In this document: positions 43,393 through 51,428 of the stretch, piece by piece | Numbering within the stretch: the stretch's first letter is position 1 | How the letters are laid out: each line of letters starts with the position of its first letter | Origin: Caballeronia sp. INDeC2 | GTDB lineage: Bacteria > Pseudomonadota > Gammaproteobacteria > Burkholderiales > Burkholderiaceae | NCBI RefSeq assembly: GCF_023631325.1 | Contig: NZ_JALQDG010000001.1 | Span: 217,402-281,401, forward strand | Direction of reading: 5' to 3' | DNA length: 64,000 bases | The notes under the pieces: generated by a model | Told to the model about the DNA's origin: nothing | The model's database searches: none | What the model saw: the letters and a program-made list of their open reading frames with translations, nothing else | Made by a program: the position numbers and the translations under genes

Positions 43393-44538
43393 ATGAAAAA
43401 GAATTTGATCGTCACGGCCATTGCAGCTTTGGCCGCATCGTTCGCAGGTGCTGCTAACGCGCAAAGCAGCGTCACGCTGTATGGTCTGATCGACGCAGGC
43501 TTCACGTATGTGAACAACGTGCCGGCTACGGACGGCTCCGATAGCATCAAGGGCAGCTCGTTCCAAATGAAGGGCGGCAACGTGCAGATGAGCCGTTGGG
43601 GCGTGCGCGGCGCCGAAGATCTGGGCGGCGGCATGAAGGCAATCTTCACGTTGGAGAACGGCTTCGACGTGACCAATGGCACGTCGATTGGCGGCAGCGG
43701 CTTCGGCCGTCAGGCTTTCGTCGGCCTGTCGACCAATGCAGGTACGGTAACGCTGGGTCGCCAGACCGACTCCGTGACCGACTACCTCGGCCCGCTTAGC
43801 GCGACTGGCACGTGGGGCGGTACGTACTTCGCGCACCCGAGCAATCTGGATAACCTGAACGGCGACGACTTCCGCGAGAACAACTCGATCAAGTTCCAAA
43901 GCGCGAACTACGCCGGCTTCTCGTTCAGCGGCCTGTATGGCTTTTCGAACGTGGGTAACTTCGCAGCGAACCGTGCTTACAGCATCGGCGCGGGCTACGC
44001 GAACGCTGGTCTGAAGCTCGGCCTCGCATACATGCAAGGGAACGGTGTCGGCGGCAATGCTCGGGGTGCGATTACGGACTTCGTGTTCCTGAACAACGAC
44101 GACAACCAAGTCGCCACCGACGTTCGTCAGCGCACGTTCGGCGCGGGCGCGAGCTATTCGATTGGCGCTGCGACGTTCGGCGCGTTGTGGACGCAGACCC
44201 GTCTGGATCGTAACTCGTCCGACGGTTCGGTTATCACCAACAACTACGAAGTCAACGGTCGTTACGCGCTCACCCCGGCATTGTCGCTGGGCGCTGCGTA
44301 CACGTACAGCCGCTACCGCGACAGCTTCTCGAGCGACGCCGCGGTCCATGCGCACCAGTTCGGCGTGCAGACGGACTACGCGTTGTCCAAGCGCACTGAC
44401 ATCTATGCTGAAGGCGTAGTGCAGATCGCCAGCGGCGGTGACGAAGGCGTGTATCCGGCTGCCGGCATCAATGCGGTTCCGACTTCGACGAGCAGCCGTC
44501 AAGTTGTCGTGTCGACGGGTATCCGTCACCGCTTCTAA
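43393..44538 (+). CDS. Outer-membrane porin, Gram-negative type 1 (OmpC-like)
   Basis: Trimeric beta-barrel channel for small solutes. A signal peptide (LIVTAIAALAASFAGAANA, cut before QSS) is followed by the Burkholderia porin start SVTLYGLIDAGFTYVNN. Typical strands include RWGVRGAEDLGGGMKAIFTL and GRQAFVGLS; the last residues VVVSTGIRHRF end in the aromatic Phe needed for barrel insertion. 381 residues. The ATG has AAGGAAC upstream. Codon use is strongly biased to C-ending codons, as expected for an abundant protein. Confidence 0.96.
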   Translation: MKKNLIVTAIAALAASFAGAANAQSSVTLYGLIDAGFTYVNNVPATDGSDSIKGSSFQMKGGNVQMSRWGVRGAEDLGGGMKAIFTLENGFDVTNGTSIGGSGFGRQAFVGLSTNAGTVTLGRQTDSVTDYLGPLSATGTWGGTYFAHPSNLDNLNGDDFRENNSIKFQSANYAGFSFSGLYGFSNVGNFAANRAYSIGAGYANAGLKLGLAYMQGNGVGGNARGAITDFVFLNNDDNQVATDVRQRTFGAGASYSIGAATFGALWTQTRLDRNSSDGSVITNNYEVNGRYALTPALSLGAAYTYSRYRDSFSSDAAVHAHQFGVQTDYALSKRTDIYAEGVVQIASGGDEGVYPAAGINAVPTSTSSRQVVVSTGIRHRF

Positions 44539-44575
44539 AGCCATCGAAGCAGCACCGAGCTTTAGCTAGTTAGAG

Positions 44576-44599
44576 AAGGGCGCCGCGAGGCGCCCTTTT
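44576..44599 (+). terminator. Rho-independent terminator after porin
   Basis: AAGGGCGCC / GGCGCCCTT stem with GCGA loop and a T-run of four. Confidence 0.8.
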
Positions 44600-44713
44600 C
44601 GCATATGCGCCTGTTGCGACCGAAGCGAAATGCACCCTGCATTCGGATGCTCTACCATGGCGATGCGGTCATCGCGCCGAAAGACGCGCCGACCGCCAAA
44701 CAGGAGAGCAACA

Positions 44714-45160
44714 ATGACCTCGACATGCAGACCACATGTACGCTGGACGGCCGTTCTGATGTTCGCCATTCTCGCCTCGGGCGCCGCTCGAGCCGACACC
44801 GTCGCCTTGAAAGCCAATCTCCAGCCTTCGAGCGAAGTCCCGCCGCGCGTGAGCAAGGGTCACGGCACAGTAGACGCGACATTCGACACAGACACCAAAG
44901 TGTTCACCTGGACCGCGACCTATGCGGAGTTATCGGGCCCCGTGACAATGGCGCATTTTCACGGCCCGGCGCCGGTCGGTCAGAACGCGAAAGTGCAAGT
45001 GCCCATCGACAAGAAAGCGCTCGCGAGTCCCATGAAAGGACAGGCGACGTTATCGGATCAGCAAGTCAGCGATCTGATGACCGGCCAGTGGTACTTCAAC
45101 ATCCACACGCATGAAAATCCGACTGGCGAGATCCGCGGTCAGATGATGCTGGCGAATTGA
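44714..45160 (+). CDS. Exported CHRD-domain protein
   Basis: A 148-residue protein with a signal peptide (VLMFAILASGAARA) and a single CHRD domain: LQPSSEVPPRVSKGHGTVDA, MAHFHGPAPVGQNA and WYFNIHTHENPTGEIRGQM. CHRD domains were defined in chordin; bacterial copies are secreted or periplasmic with no settled function, and the His pairs suggest metal binding. The ATG has a CAGGAGAG site. It precedes the esterase gene by 25 bp and may share its transcript. Confidence 0.9.
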   Translation: MTSTCRPHVRWTAVLMFAILASGAARADTVALKANLQPSSEVPPRVSKGHGTVDATFDTDTKVFTWTATYAELSGPVTMAHFHGPAPVGQNAKVQVPIDKKALASPMKGQATLSDQQVSDLMTGQWYFNIHTHENPTGEIRGQMMLAN

Positions 45161-45185
45161 CGAGCGTCGGCGAGATCGATCGACG

Positions 45186-46112
45186 ATGAGCTGGCAAAGC
45201 ACCTTGGCTTGCAGCGTCGTACGCATGCGTATGCGCCCATACAGCGCGAAGTCACAACTGGACGTCGAGTTGGCGCGAAGCTACGCGTCGCGTCGAATCT
45301 GGTCGCCGCGCGTGCCGAAAGGCTGGCGGCTCGATACCCGCGACACGAGCGGCGAATGGCTCACACCGCCGACAAATCCACGCGCAACCATTCTCTATCT
45401 GCACGGAGGCGGCTATTACTTCTGCTCCCCGCGCAGCCATCGCGCGATTACGTTCGGGTTGGCGACACGGGCCAATGCGCGCGTCTTCTCGCTCGACTAC
45501 CGTCTTGCGCCGGAACATCGCTTTCCCGCGGCGCTCGACGACAGCGTCGCTGCCTACCGTCGCCTGCTTGAAGATGGCGTTCCCGCGCACTCGATCGTAA
45601 TCGCGGGCGACTCGGCCGGCGGCGGCCTCGCGCTCGCGACGCTTCTCGCGCTACGCGACGTGGGCGATCCGCTTCCCGCGGCCGCGGTTTTGCTCTCACC
45701 GTGGACGGACTTAACCGGCAGCGGCGAGTCGATGCGAACCAACGACGGCCGCGATCCGATGTATCACGCGTCGGTATTTCCTCGCGTGGCCGCGCAGTAT
45801 CTCGGTCCCACCGATGCGCGCCATCCCTACGCCTCGCCGATATTCGGCGAGTTTGAACGCCTGCCGCCGCTGCTGATTCAAGTTGGCGACACCGAACTGT
45901 TGCTCGACGATTCGACGCGCGTCGCAACAAAAGCGCGCGCCGCGGGCGTGCGCGTCGAGCTGGAAATCTGGCGCAACGTTCCGCACATCTTCCAGATCTG
46001 GGCGCCGTTCATGCCCGAAGCACGCGACGCGCTCTCGCGCGCCGCCACGTTCATCGACGCCGCAACGTCCGCGCTCCGAACTCACCTTCCGCCCATCACC
46101 TCGATTGTCTGA
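45186..46112 (+). CDS. Alpha/beta-hydrolase, HSL-type esterase
   Basis: A 308-residue esterase of the hormone-sensitive-lipase group (family IV). Seen: oxyanion motif LYLHGGGYYFCSP, nucleophile elbow VIAGDSAGGGLALATLL, the acid in QVGDTELLLDDSTRVA and His in WRNVPHIFQIW. No signal peptide, so likely cytosolic; acts on short acyl esters in relatives. Its last 31 bases overlap the convergent EcsC gene. Confidence 0.9.
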   Translation: MSWQSTLACSVVRMRMRPYSAKSQLDVELARSYASRRIWSPRVPKGWRLDTRDTSGEWLTPPTNPRATILYLHGGGYYFCSPRSHRAITFGLATRANARVFSLDYRLAPEHRFPAALDDSVAAYRRLLEDGVPAHSIVIAGDSAGGGLALATLLALRDVGDPLPAAAVLLSPWTDLTGSGESMRTNDGRDPMYHASVFPRVAAQYLGPTDARHPYASPIFGEFERLPPLLIQVGDTELLLDDSTRVATKARAAGVRVELEIWRNVPHIFQIWAPFMPEARDALSRAATFIDAATSALRTHLPPITSIV

Positions 46113-46930
46113 TAGGCGCGTTCGACGGCCGACGCGCCATATCGCCGCTCGAGCCTGCGTACGGTGAAGTGGCCATGCGCCATCTGCTGAAAGTGGTCGA
46201 TGAACACCGTGTTGACCATCGCGCCGAGCACTGCGCCGATCGCCGGAATCGACTTCGCTGCCACTTGCTCGCTGACCTGCACCGAGAACCTTGACGCGAT
46301 CGTCTGCAAAAACTTGAGCAATGCCGTCGATCCGTGACTGCCGAGTCCCTTAGCGGCGATCTCGTTCGTCGCGCGCGACACGGACTGCGCGAGCGCGCCG
46401 CGCACGATGAAATAGCCGAGATCGGCGTTGTCGTCATTGGCTTTGGTGCCGCCCATGCCGAGCACCATCATGCACTGCAGCTGGGTTTCGACGCGATGCA
46501 CGTCCTCGCCCTCGCTACGCGCGATATCGCAGATCGATCGGAACATCAGCGTGGTCGTCACCGGCAACTCGACCGGCAGCGCGAACAGCCCGAACGCGCC
46601 GCCCGCCGCGCCGGTTGTCGCGACGGCCAGCTTGTGCATCAGGTTGTGCGGCTTGTCGGGCGGCGGCGCGAGCAGCGAATCGGACGGCGCGCTCTTGCCG
46701 ATCGTGCGCAACGCAAGCTGAAGGCATTTTCTCAGCGCCAGTTGCGTCGCGTCGTCGACCTTCTCCTGTGCGGCGGCGGGCAAGCGGCCCATCAATTTTT
46801 CGATGGGCGCGCCAACGACGCTCGCGAGTTTCATCGTCAGAGACGGGCTTTCCAGCGCTTCCTTCGCGCGGGTCAGGGCCGCGAAATCTTCAGTCGTGAG
46901 CGGTGAGGTAATGATCGGCGTCGGTTCCAT
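46082..46930 (-). CDS. EcsC-family protein
   Basis: A 282-residue protein of the EcsC family (LASVVGAPIEKLMGRLPAAA, ATTGAAGGAFGLFALPVELP, VTTTLMFRSICDIARSEGED, CMMVLGMGG). The middle has two Gly/Ala-rich hydrophobic stretches that may associate with membrane. EcsC is linked to an ABC transporter in Bacillus, but the family's biochemical role is unclear, and no such partner lies here. I use the ATG at 46930. It converges on and overlaps the esterase gene, and diverges from the efflux gene. Confidence 0.85.
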   Translation of the reverse strand: MEPTPIITSPLTTEDFAALTRAKEALESPSLTMKLASVVGAPIEKLMGRLPAAAQEKVDDATQLALRKCLQLALRTIGKSAPSDSLLAPPPDKPHNLMHKLAVATTGAAGGAFGLFALPVELPVTTTLMFRSICDIARSEGEDVHRVETQLQCMMVLGMGGTKANDDNADLGYFIVRGALAQSVSRATNEIAAKGLGSHGSTALLKFLQTIASRFSVQVSEQVAAKSIPAIGAVLGAMVNTVFIDHFQQMAHGHFTVRRLERRYGASAVERAYQTIEVMGGR

Positions 46931-46990
46931 GCGATGTCTTCTATCCGGTAAATGATGAATTCCCACGGAAATTAGAGTGCGGCGCCGTGC

Positions 46991-46996
46991 TATGAT
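46991..46996 (+). promoter_or_regulatory. Probable -10 box of the efflux operon
   Basis: TATGAT, 11 bp before a perfect palindrome (47007-47018). No good -35 seen. Confidence 0.4.
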
Positions 46997-47006
46997 TCCA
47001 TTTCCG

Positions 47007-47018
47007 TTGACTAGTCAA
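47007..47018. promoter_or_regulatory. MarR-type operator upstream of the efflux operon
   Basis: TTGACTAGTCAA is a perfect 12-bp palindrome of the kind bound by many MarR-family repressors. It sits between a TATGAT box and the likely start codon of the efflux gene, so a bound dimer would block transcription. The marR gene is the second gene of the same operon, suggesting autoregulation. Confidence 0.7.
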
Positions 47019-47036
47019 TCATTGCGCTTACAAAAA

Positions 47037-48632
47037 ATGGCCGTTCATACAGCCGCGCATCATTCCAGCGGACAGGTTCTGCCTTTCCGCGAATCCCTCA
47101 TGGCGATGCTGGGCGTCTCGTTCGTCACGATGCTCGTCGCGCTCGATCAAACGGTCGTCGGCACCGCGCTGCCGACGATCGTCGCCGAACTCAAAGGCTT
47201 CGATCTCTACGCGTGGGTCGCCACGTCGTATCTTCTGACTTCCGTCATCACCGTGCCGATTTTCGGGCGCCTCGGCGATTACTACGGCCGCAAGCCGTTC
47301 GTGATCGCGTCGATAGTCGTGTTTACCGTCGCATCCGTGTTGTGCGGGCTCGCCAACAGCATGATGTTCCTCGTGCTCGCGCGCGGGTTGCAGGGCATCG
47401 GCGGCGGGATGCTCGTCGGCACTGCGTTCGCGTGCATCGCCGATCTCTTTCCGGATAACGTCGTGCGCCTGCGCTGGCAAGTGCTGATGAGCTCTGCGTT
47501 CGGCATCGCCAATGCGGTCGGGCCGTCGCTCGGCGGCATCCTCACGCAATACTACGGCTGGCGCTCGGTGTTCTACGTGAACCTGCCGGTGGGCGTCGTC
47601 TCGCTCTTTTTCGTGTGGCGCTTTCTGCCGCATCTGCGCCACGTCGCACATGAAGGCAAGATGCGCCTCGACTGGCCCGGCGCCGCGCTCATCGCGGTGG
47701 CGCTCGGCGCACTGCAGTTGTTCGTCGAAATGCTGCCGAAGCACGGCCTCGGTGCGCAGACCGCTACGCTGCTCGTGATGAGCGTTGCTGCGGGATTTGC
47801 GCTGTGGAAGTGGGAAATGCGCTGCGACTACGCGATTCTGCCCGTCGACATGTTCCGCAACAAGGCGCTCGCCGCGCTCTTCACGCTCGCGATTCTCGGC
47901 GGCTTCACCATGTTTTCGCTGCTGTTCTACGCGCCGCTGCTGTTTCAGGGCGGCTTCGGCATGTCGCCGAAAGACGCCGGCATGATGATCACGCCGCTCG
48001 TCGTGTTCATCACGATCGGCAGCATCGTGAACGGGCGCATCGTCACGCGCCTGAAGAACGCCAATCTGATGCTGTATGTCGGCTTCACATTGCTCGCGGT
48101 GTCGTGTCTTGGCATCGTCGTCGCCACGCACAACATGCCGCGCTCGGTGCTGCTCGTCATCATGCTGCTCGGCGGCCTCGGCCTAGGCTTTGTCATGCCG
48201 AACCTCACCGTGTTCGCGCAGCAGACAGCCGGACGCGCGCATCTGGGTATCGCGACCGCATTGCTGCAATCGCTGCGCATGATCGGCGGGATGATCGGCA
48301 CCGCGCTCACCGGTACGCTCGTGAGTCATCTGTACGCGAGCGGCGTGAGTCTCGCGCTCGAAAAAGATCACGCGATGCGCTGGGCCAGCGATCTCTCCGA
48401 TCCACAAATTCTCATCAATCGCGAAGGGCAGCAGGCGCTGCTCTCGCAACTGAGCGCGGCCGGCCATAGCGGCGCGATGCTGCTCGAAGCCGCGCGCGAG
48501 GCGCTCGTCGCCGCGATTCACATCGGCCTTGCGCTGGCGGCGCTGGTCGCGGTGGTGTCGTTGTGGCAATCGCGCCGCGTGCCGCCGGTGCGCCTGAAAG
48601 GGTCGCAAGAACCGGTCATCCTCGCCGAATGA
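47037..48632 (+). CDS. DHA2/EmrB-QacA-family MFS multidrug efflux transporter
   Basis: A 531-residue inner-membrane protein with 14 predicted helices, as in EmrB/QacA. Motifs: MLGVSFVTMLVALDQTVVGT and ALPTIV at helix 1, IFGRLGDYYGRKPFVIASIV as MFS motif A, GIGGGMLVGTAFACIADLF and PSLGGILTQYYGWRSVFYVN around helices 4-6. I place the start at 47037, after the operator; an ATG at 46992 would put the operator inside the gene. The stop overlaps the marR start (ATGA). Likely substrate-induced drug efflux. Confidence 0.9.
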   Translation: MAVHTAAHHSSGQVLPFRESLMAMLGVSFVTMLVALDQTVVGTALPTIVAELKGFDLYAWVATSYLLTSVITVPIFGRLGDYYGRKPFVIASIVVFTVASVLCGLANSMMFLVLARGLQGIGGGMLVGTAFACIADLFPDNVVRLRWQVLMSSAFGIANAVGPSLGGILTQYYGWRSVFYVNLPVGVVSLFFVWRFLPHLRHVAHEGKMRLDWPGAALIAVALGALQLFVEMLPKHGLGAQTATLLVMSVAAGFALWKWEMRCDYAILPVDMFRNKALAALFTLAILGGFTMFSLLFYAPLLFQGGFGMSPKDAGMMITPLVVFITIGSIVNGRIVTRLKNANLMLYVGFTLLAVSCLGIVVATHNMPRSVLLVIMLLGGLGLGFVMPNLTVFAQQTAGRAHLGIATALLQSLRMIGGMIGTALTGTLVSHLYASGVSLALEKDHAMRWASDLSDPQILINREGQQALLSQLSAAGHSGAMLLEAAREALVAAIHIGLALAALVAVVSLWQSRRVPPVRLKGSQEPVILAE

Positions 48633-49123
48633 CTACGGAAATCGAAAGCATGAATGAACAGGACCGTATCGCCGTGGTGCAGCAATTCGGGCGCACGTAT
48701 CGCGCGTTCATGTCGGCGTTCGAGGCGGCCGTCGGCCAGCCGATGCCGCGCTGGCGCATTCTCCTCGCGTTGCACGAGCACGCGGGCGTGTTGTCGCAGA
48801 AGCGGCTCGTCGAGCGTTTGAAGGTGGACCCGGGCGCGCTGACACGTCAACTGAAGACGCTCGAAGGACTGGGCTGGATCGTGCGCAGCGTCGATGCTCG
48901 CGACAATCGCGTGTCGAATGTCGCGCTGACGGCGCAAGGACGCGCGATGGCGGAAGAAAGCCTGCCGCGTCGCAATGCGTTTCTGCACGACACGATGGCT
49001 TCGTTGCCCGACGAGGCGATCGAAGCGCTGTCGAGCGCGCTTCACATGTTCGAGGGGCGCATTCAGGAAGTGGCGGCGGCGAACGCATCGCAAGCGGCGG
49101 CCGCCGTCGAAGAAAAAGCTTAA
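48629..49123 (+). CDS. MarR-family transcriptional regulator
   Basis: A 164-residue winged-HTH dimer. Seen: PRWRILLALHEHAGVLSQKR, recognition helix region VDPGALTRQLKTLEGLGWIV, the wing RSVDARDNRVSNVALTAQG, and long flanking helices for dimerisation. Coupled to the efflux gene by an ATGA overlap; a second ATG at 48650 has a GAAAG site. It most likely represses its own operon through the palindrome at 47007-47018 and is released by a ligand. Converges with the dehydratase gene by 4 bases. Confidence 0.9.
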   Translation: MTTEIESMNEQDRIAVVQQFGRTYRAFMSAFEAAVGQPMPRWRILLALHEHAGVLSQKRLVERLKVDPGALTRQLKTLEGLGWIVRSVDARDNRVSNVALTAQGRAMAEESLPRRNAFLHDTMASLPDEAIEALSSALHMFEGRIQEVAAANASQAAAAVEEKA

Positions 49124-50394
49124 AAAAACGTTTCGATCACTTCGGTGACGCGATACTTCGAATCGACGACGAGAATCTGACGCCACTTGTCGAAGGTCAG
49201 GCACGGATGCGAGATGTCGAACGCGATCATGTCGCCGACCTTTACGTCGTCGCCCGGCTTGATGCGCAGGTACGCGTGCTGATCCATCAGGCCGAAAATT
49301 TCCCAGCCGTCGCCGGGCGAAACATCGCGCGGCGCTTCGTTGCCCGGACGATAATGCTTCGCCGGCTCGGGCATGCCCGCATCGAACGCGGAATCGCGCT
49401 TGCCGAGCCCGATGATCGCGCGATCCGGCTCGGGAATCGACTGCACGTACGCCCACAATTGCAGCGCCGGCTTCAAACCTTGCCCCATCTTCTTCGCGAT
49501 CGGATTGCGCGCGAAAATCTCGTTCTGCGCCTTCTTGTAGATGCCGACGTCGTGCGTCAGATAGCAGCCCGGGCGCAGCACGACTTCGATCGCGTCGCTG
49601 TTGGCCTTCGCGAATTCGTCGGCGACGACGTCGTACCACGCCGATCCCGCGCCCGAGAGAATCGCGGGCTTGCGCGCGATCTTGCCTTCCGCGATCAGCT
49701 TGCGCGTCGTATCGACGGCGCTTTGCAGGAACTCGCGAACTTTCGTTTCGTCCTGAAGCACGCCTTCATAAAGTTCGATGCCCGCGAGTTCGATCGTGCC
49801 CTGCCAGCGCGCGATCGCGGCGAGTACCGCGTCGCGCTGCGCGTCGTCGCGCACCCCGGTGCGTCCGCCCGGCACGCCCAGTTCGATCAGCACGTTCAGC
49901 TTCTTGCGCACGGAGCTGAAGAATTCGCCGAGCTGATCGACGCCATCGGCTGAATCGACCAGACAGAAGAACTCGAAGTTCGGATCGGTGAGCAGTTCCG
50001 CGATCATGCCCATGTTGCGTTTGCCGACGAGCTGATTCGCCATCAGGATGCGATGCACGCCGCCGCGATACGCCGCGCGCACCTGATGCGCGGTTGCGAG
50101 CGTGATGCCCCACGCGCCGGTGTCGAGCTGACGGCGAAAGAGTTGCGGCGCCATCGTCGTCTTGCCGTGCGGCGCGAGCTTCACGCCGTATTCGCCGACG
50201 AACGCCTGCATCCACTTCAGATTGTGTTCGATGCGATCGGAATAGAGCACGGCGGCGGGCAGGCTCACGTCCTCTTCGAGCAGATTCCATTGCAGGCGCG
50301 ACGCGTCGTTCAACTGGATGCTCGTGCCCGGCACCATGCCGAGACCCTTGCCGAACGGGTCGATTGTCGCGTTCTGATAGTTTGTAACTTTCAT
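49120..50394 (-). CDS. D-serine dehydratase-like amino-acid deaminase (DSD1/alanine-racemase fold)
   Basis: A 424-residue PLP enzyme of the D-threonine aldolase/eukaryotic-type D-serine dehydratase family. The TIM-barrel domain begins LPAAVLYSDRIEHNLKWMQA; the PLP Lys is in LAPHGKTTMAPQLF; the C-terminal beta domain carries the metal site (DQHAYLRIKPGDDVKVGDMI, FDISHPCLTFDKW). It would deaminate or cleave D-amino acids. It faces a divergent RpiR-type regulator, then D-aminoacylase and RidA genes, which makes a D-amino-acid catabolic unit. Confidence 0.87.
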   Translation of the reverse strand: MKVTNYQNATIDPFGKGLGMVPGTSIQLNDASRLQWNLLEEDVSLPAAVLYSDRIEHNLKWMQAFVGEYGVKLAPHGKTTMAPQLFRRQLDTGAWGITLATAHQVRAAYRGGVHRILMANQLVGKRNMGMIAELLTDPNFEFFCLVDSADGVDQLGEFFSSVRKKLNVLIELGVPGGRTGVRDDAQRDAVLAAIARWQGTIELAGIELYEGVLQDETKVREFLQSAVDTTRKLIAEGKIARKPAILSGAGSAWYDVVADEFAKANSDAIEVVLRPGCYLTHDVGIYKKAQNEIFARNPIAKKMGQGLKPALQLWAYVQSIPEPDRAIIGLGKRDSAFDAGMPEPAKHYRPGNEAPRDVSPGDGWEIFGLMDQHAYLRIKPGDDVKVGDMIAFDISHPCLTFDKWRQILVVDSKYRVTEVIETFF

Positions 50395-50539
50395 GTGCTA
50401 CTACTCCATCGTCCGATTAAATAAGCCCTGTGCACGACTCGATGCGCATCAGAGTTGACGGTGTTATGTTAACCAAAGTAGCATCCGCGATGGAAATGTT
50501 ATTTAGTAACACTGGCATCACGTAAACCCGCAACCCGAT
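50395..50539. promoter_or_regulatory. Divergent control region with TGTTA dyads
   Basis: Two related dyads lie here: TGTTA-TGT-TAAC at 50462-50473 and TGTTA-TTTAG-TAACA at 50497-50511. Their placement between the RpiR gene and the dehydratase gene suggests operators for the regulator. Confidence 0.5.
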
Positions 50540-51427
50540 ATGAACGGCCACGCCGACATGCTCAGTTTCGATATCGTCGCACGCATCGCGGAGCGCGCGC
50601 CCGAGTTGCGCAGCGCGGAGCGCAAAGTCGCCGCGCTGATTCTCGACGACCTGACGGGCGCATCGCGTGCGAGCATCGGCGCGCTGGCCGACAAGGCCGA
50701 AGTCAGCATCGCGACGGTGACGCGTTTCGCGAAGGCGGTCGGCTGCGTGGACGTGCGCGAATTGAAGCTCAGGCTCGCGCAAGCGGCGGCGGTCGGTCAG
50801 CGCTTCCTGAAACGCGAGCCCGACGCCGTGCCCGATTCGCTCGCCGCGCGCATCTTCGAGGAAGTGCAGGCGACGCTCGCGCAGAATCAGGGCGCGCTTG
50901 CCGCCGCGCCGATCGCCGAAGCCGCCGACGCGCTCGCCGCGGCATCGATGATCTACGCGTTCGGCATGGGCGGCGGCTCGACCGCGCTCGCCGACGAGAT
51001 GCGCTTTCGTCTCGTGCGGCTCGGACGGCCGGTGGCGTCGTATCAGGATGGACTGTTGCAGCGGATGGTCGCGTCGACGTTATCGAAGGAACATGTCGTG
51101 GTTGCGCTGTCGGTGACGGGGCAGACGCCGGAGATGGTCGAAAGCTGTCGGCTCGCGAAACAGTACGGCGCGCGCGTAATCGCGCTGACCGCGCCCGCAT
51201 CGCCGCTCGGCGCGATCGCGGACTGGCTGATCCCGGTCATCGCGATCGAAACGGACTTCATCTACAAACCGTCGTCGTCCCGTTACGCGATGATGATGGC
51301 GCTCGATTTGCTCGTCACCGAACTGGCGGTCAAGCAGGCGGACCGCAGCCGCGAACTGTTGCGCCGCATGAAACACGCGCTCGATTCGCATCGCGGCGGC
51401 GGCGAGCGCCAACCCTTGGGAGACTGA
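50540..51427 (+). CDS. RpiR/MurR-family transcriptional regulator with SIS domain
   Basis: A 295-residue regulator: N-terminal RpiR HTH (LRSAERKVAALILDDLTGAS, KAEVSIATVTRFAKAVGCVD) and a C-terminal SIS sugar-phosphate-type domain (MIYAFGMGGGSTALADEMRF, VVALSVTGQTPEMVESCRLA). SIS domains sense phosphosugars or related metabolites; here the gene context suggests a signal from D-amino-acid or cell-wall turnover. The D-aminoacylase gene starts one base after its stop. Confidence 0.9.
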   Translation: MNGHADMLSFDIVARIAERAPELRSAERKVAALILDDLTGASRASIGALADKAEVSIATVTRFAKAVGCVDVRELKLRLAQAAAVGQRFLKREPDAVPDSLAARIFEEVQATLAQNQGALAAAPIAEAADALAAASMIYAFGMGGGSTALADEMRFRLVRLGRPVASYQDGLLQRMVASTLSKEHVVVALSVTGQTPEMVESCRLAKQYGARVIALTAPASPLGAIADWLIPVIAIETDFIYKPSSSRYAMMMALDLLVTELAVKQADRSRELLRRMKHALDSHRGGGERQPLGD

Positions 51428-51428
51428 A

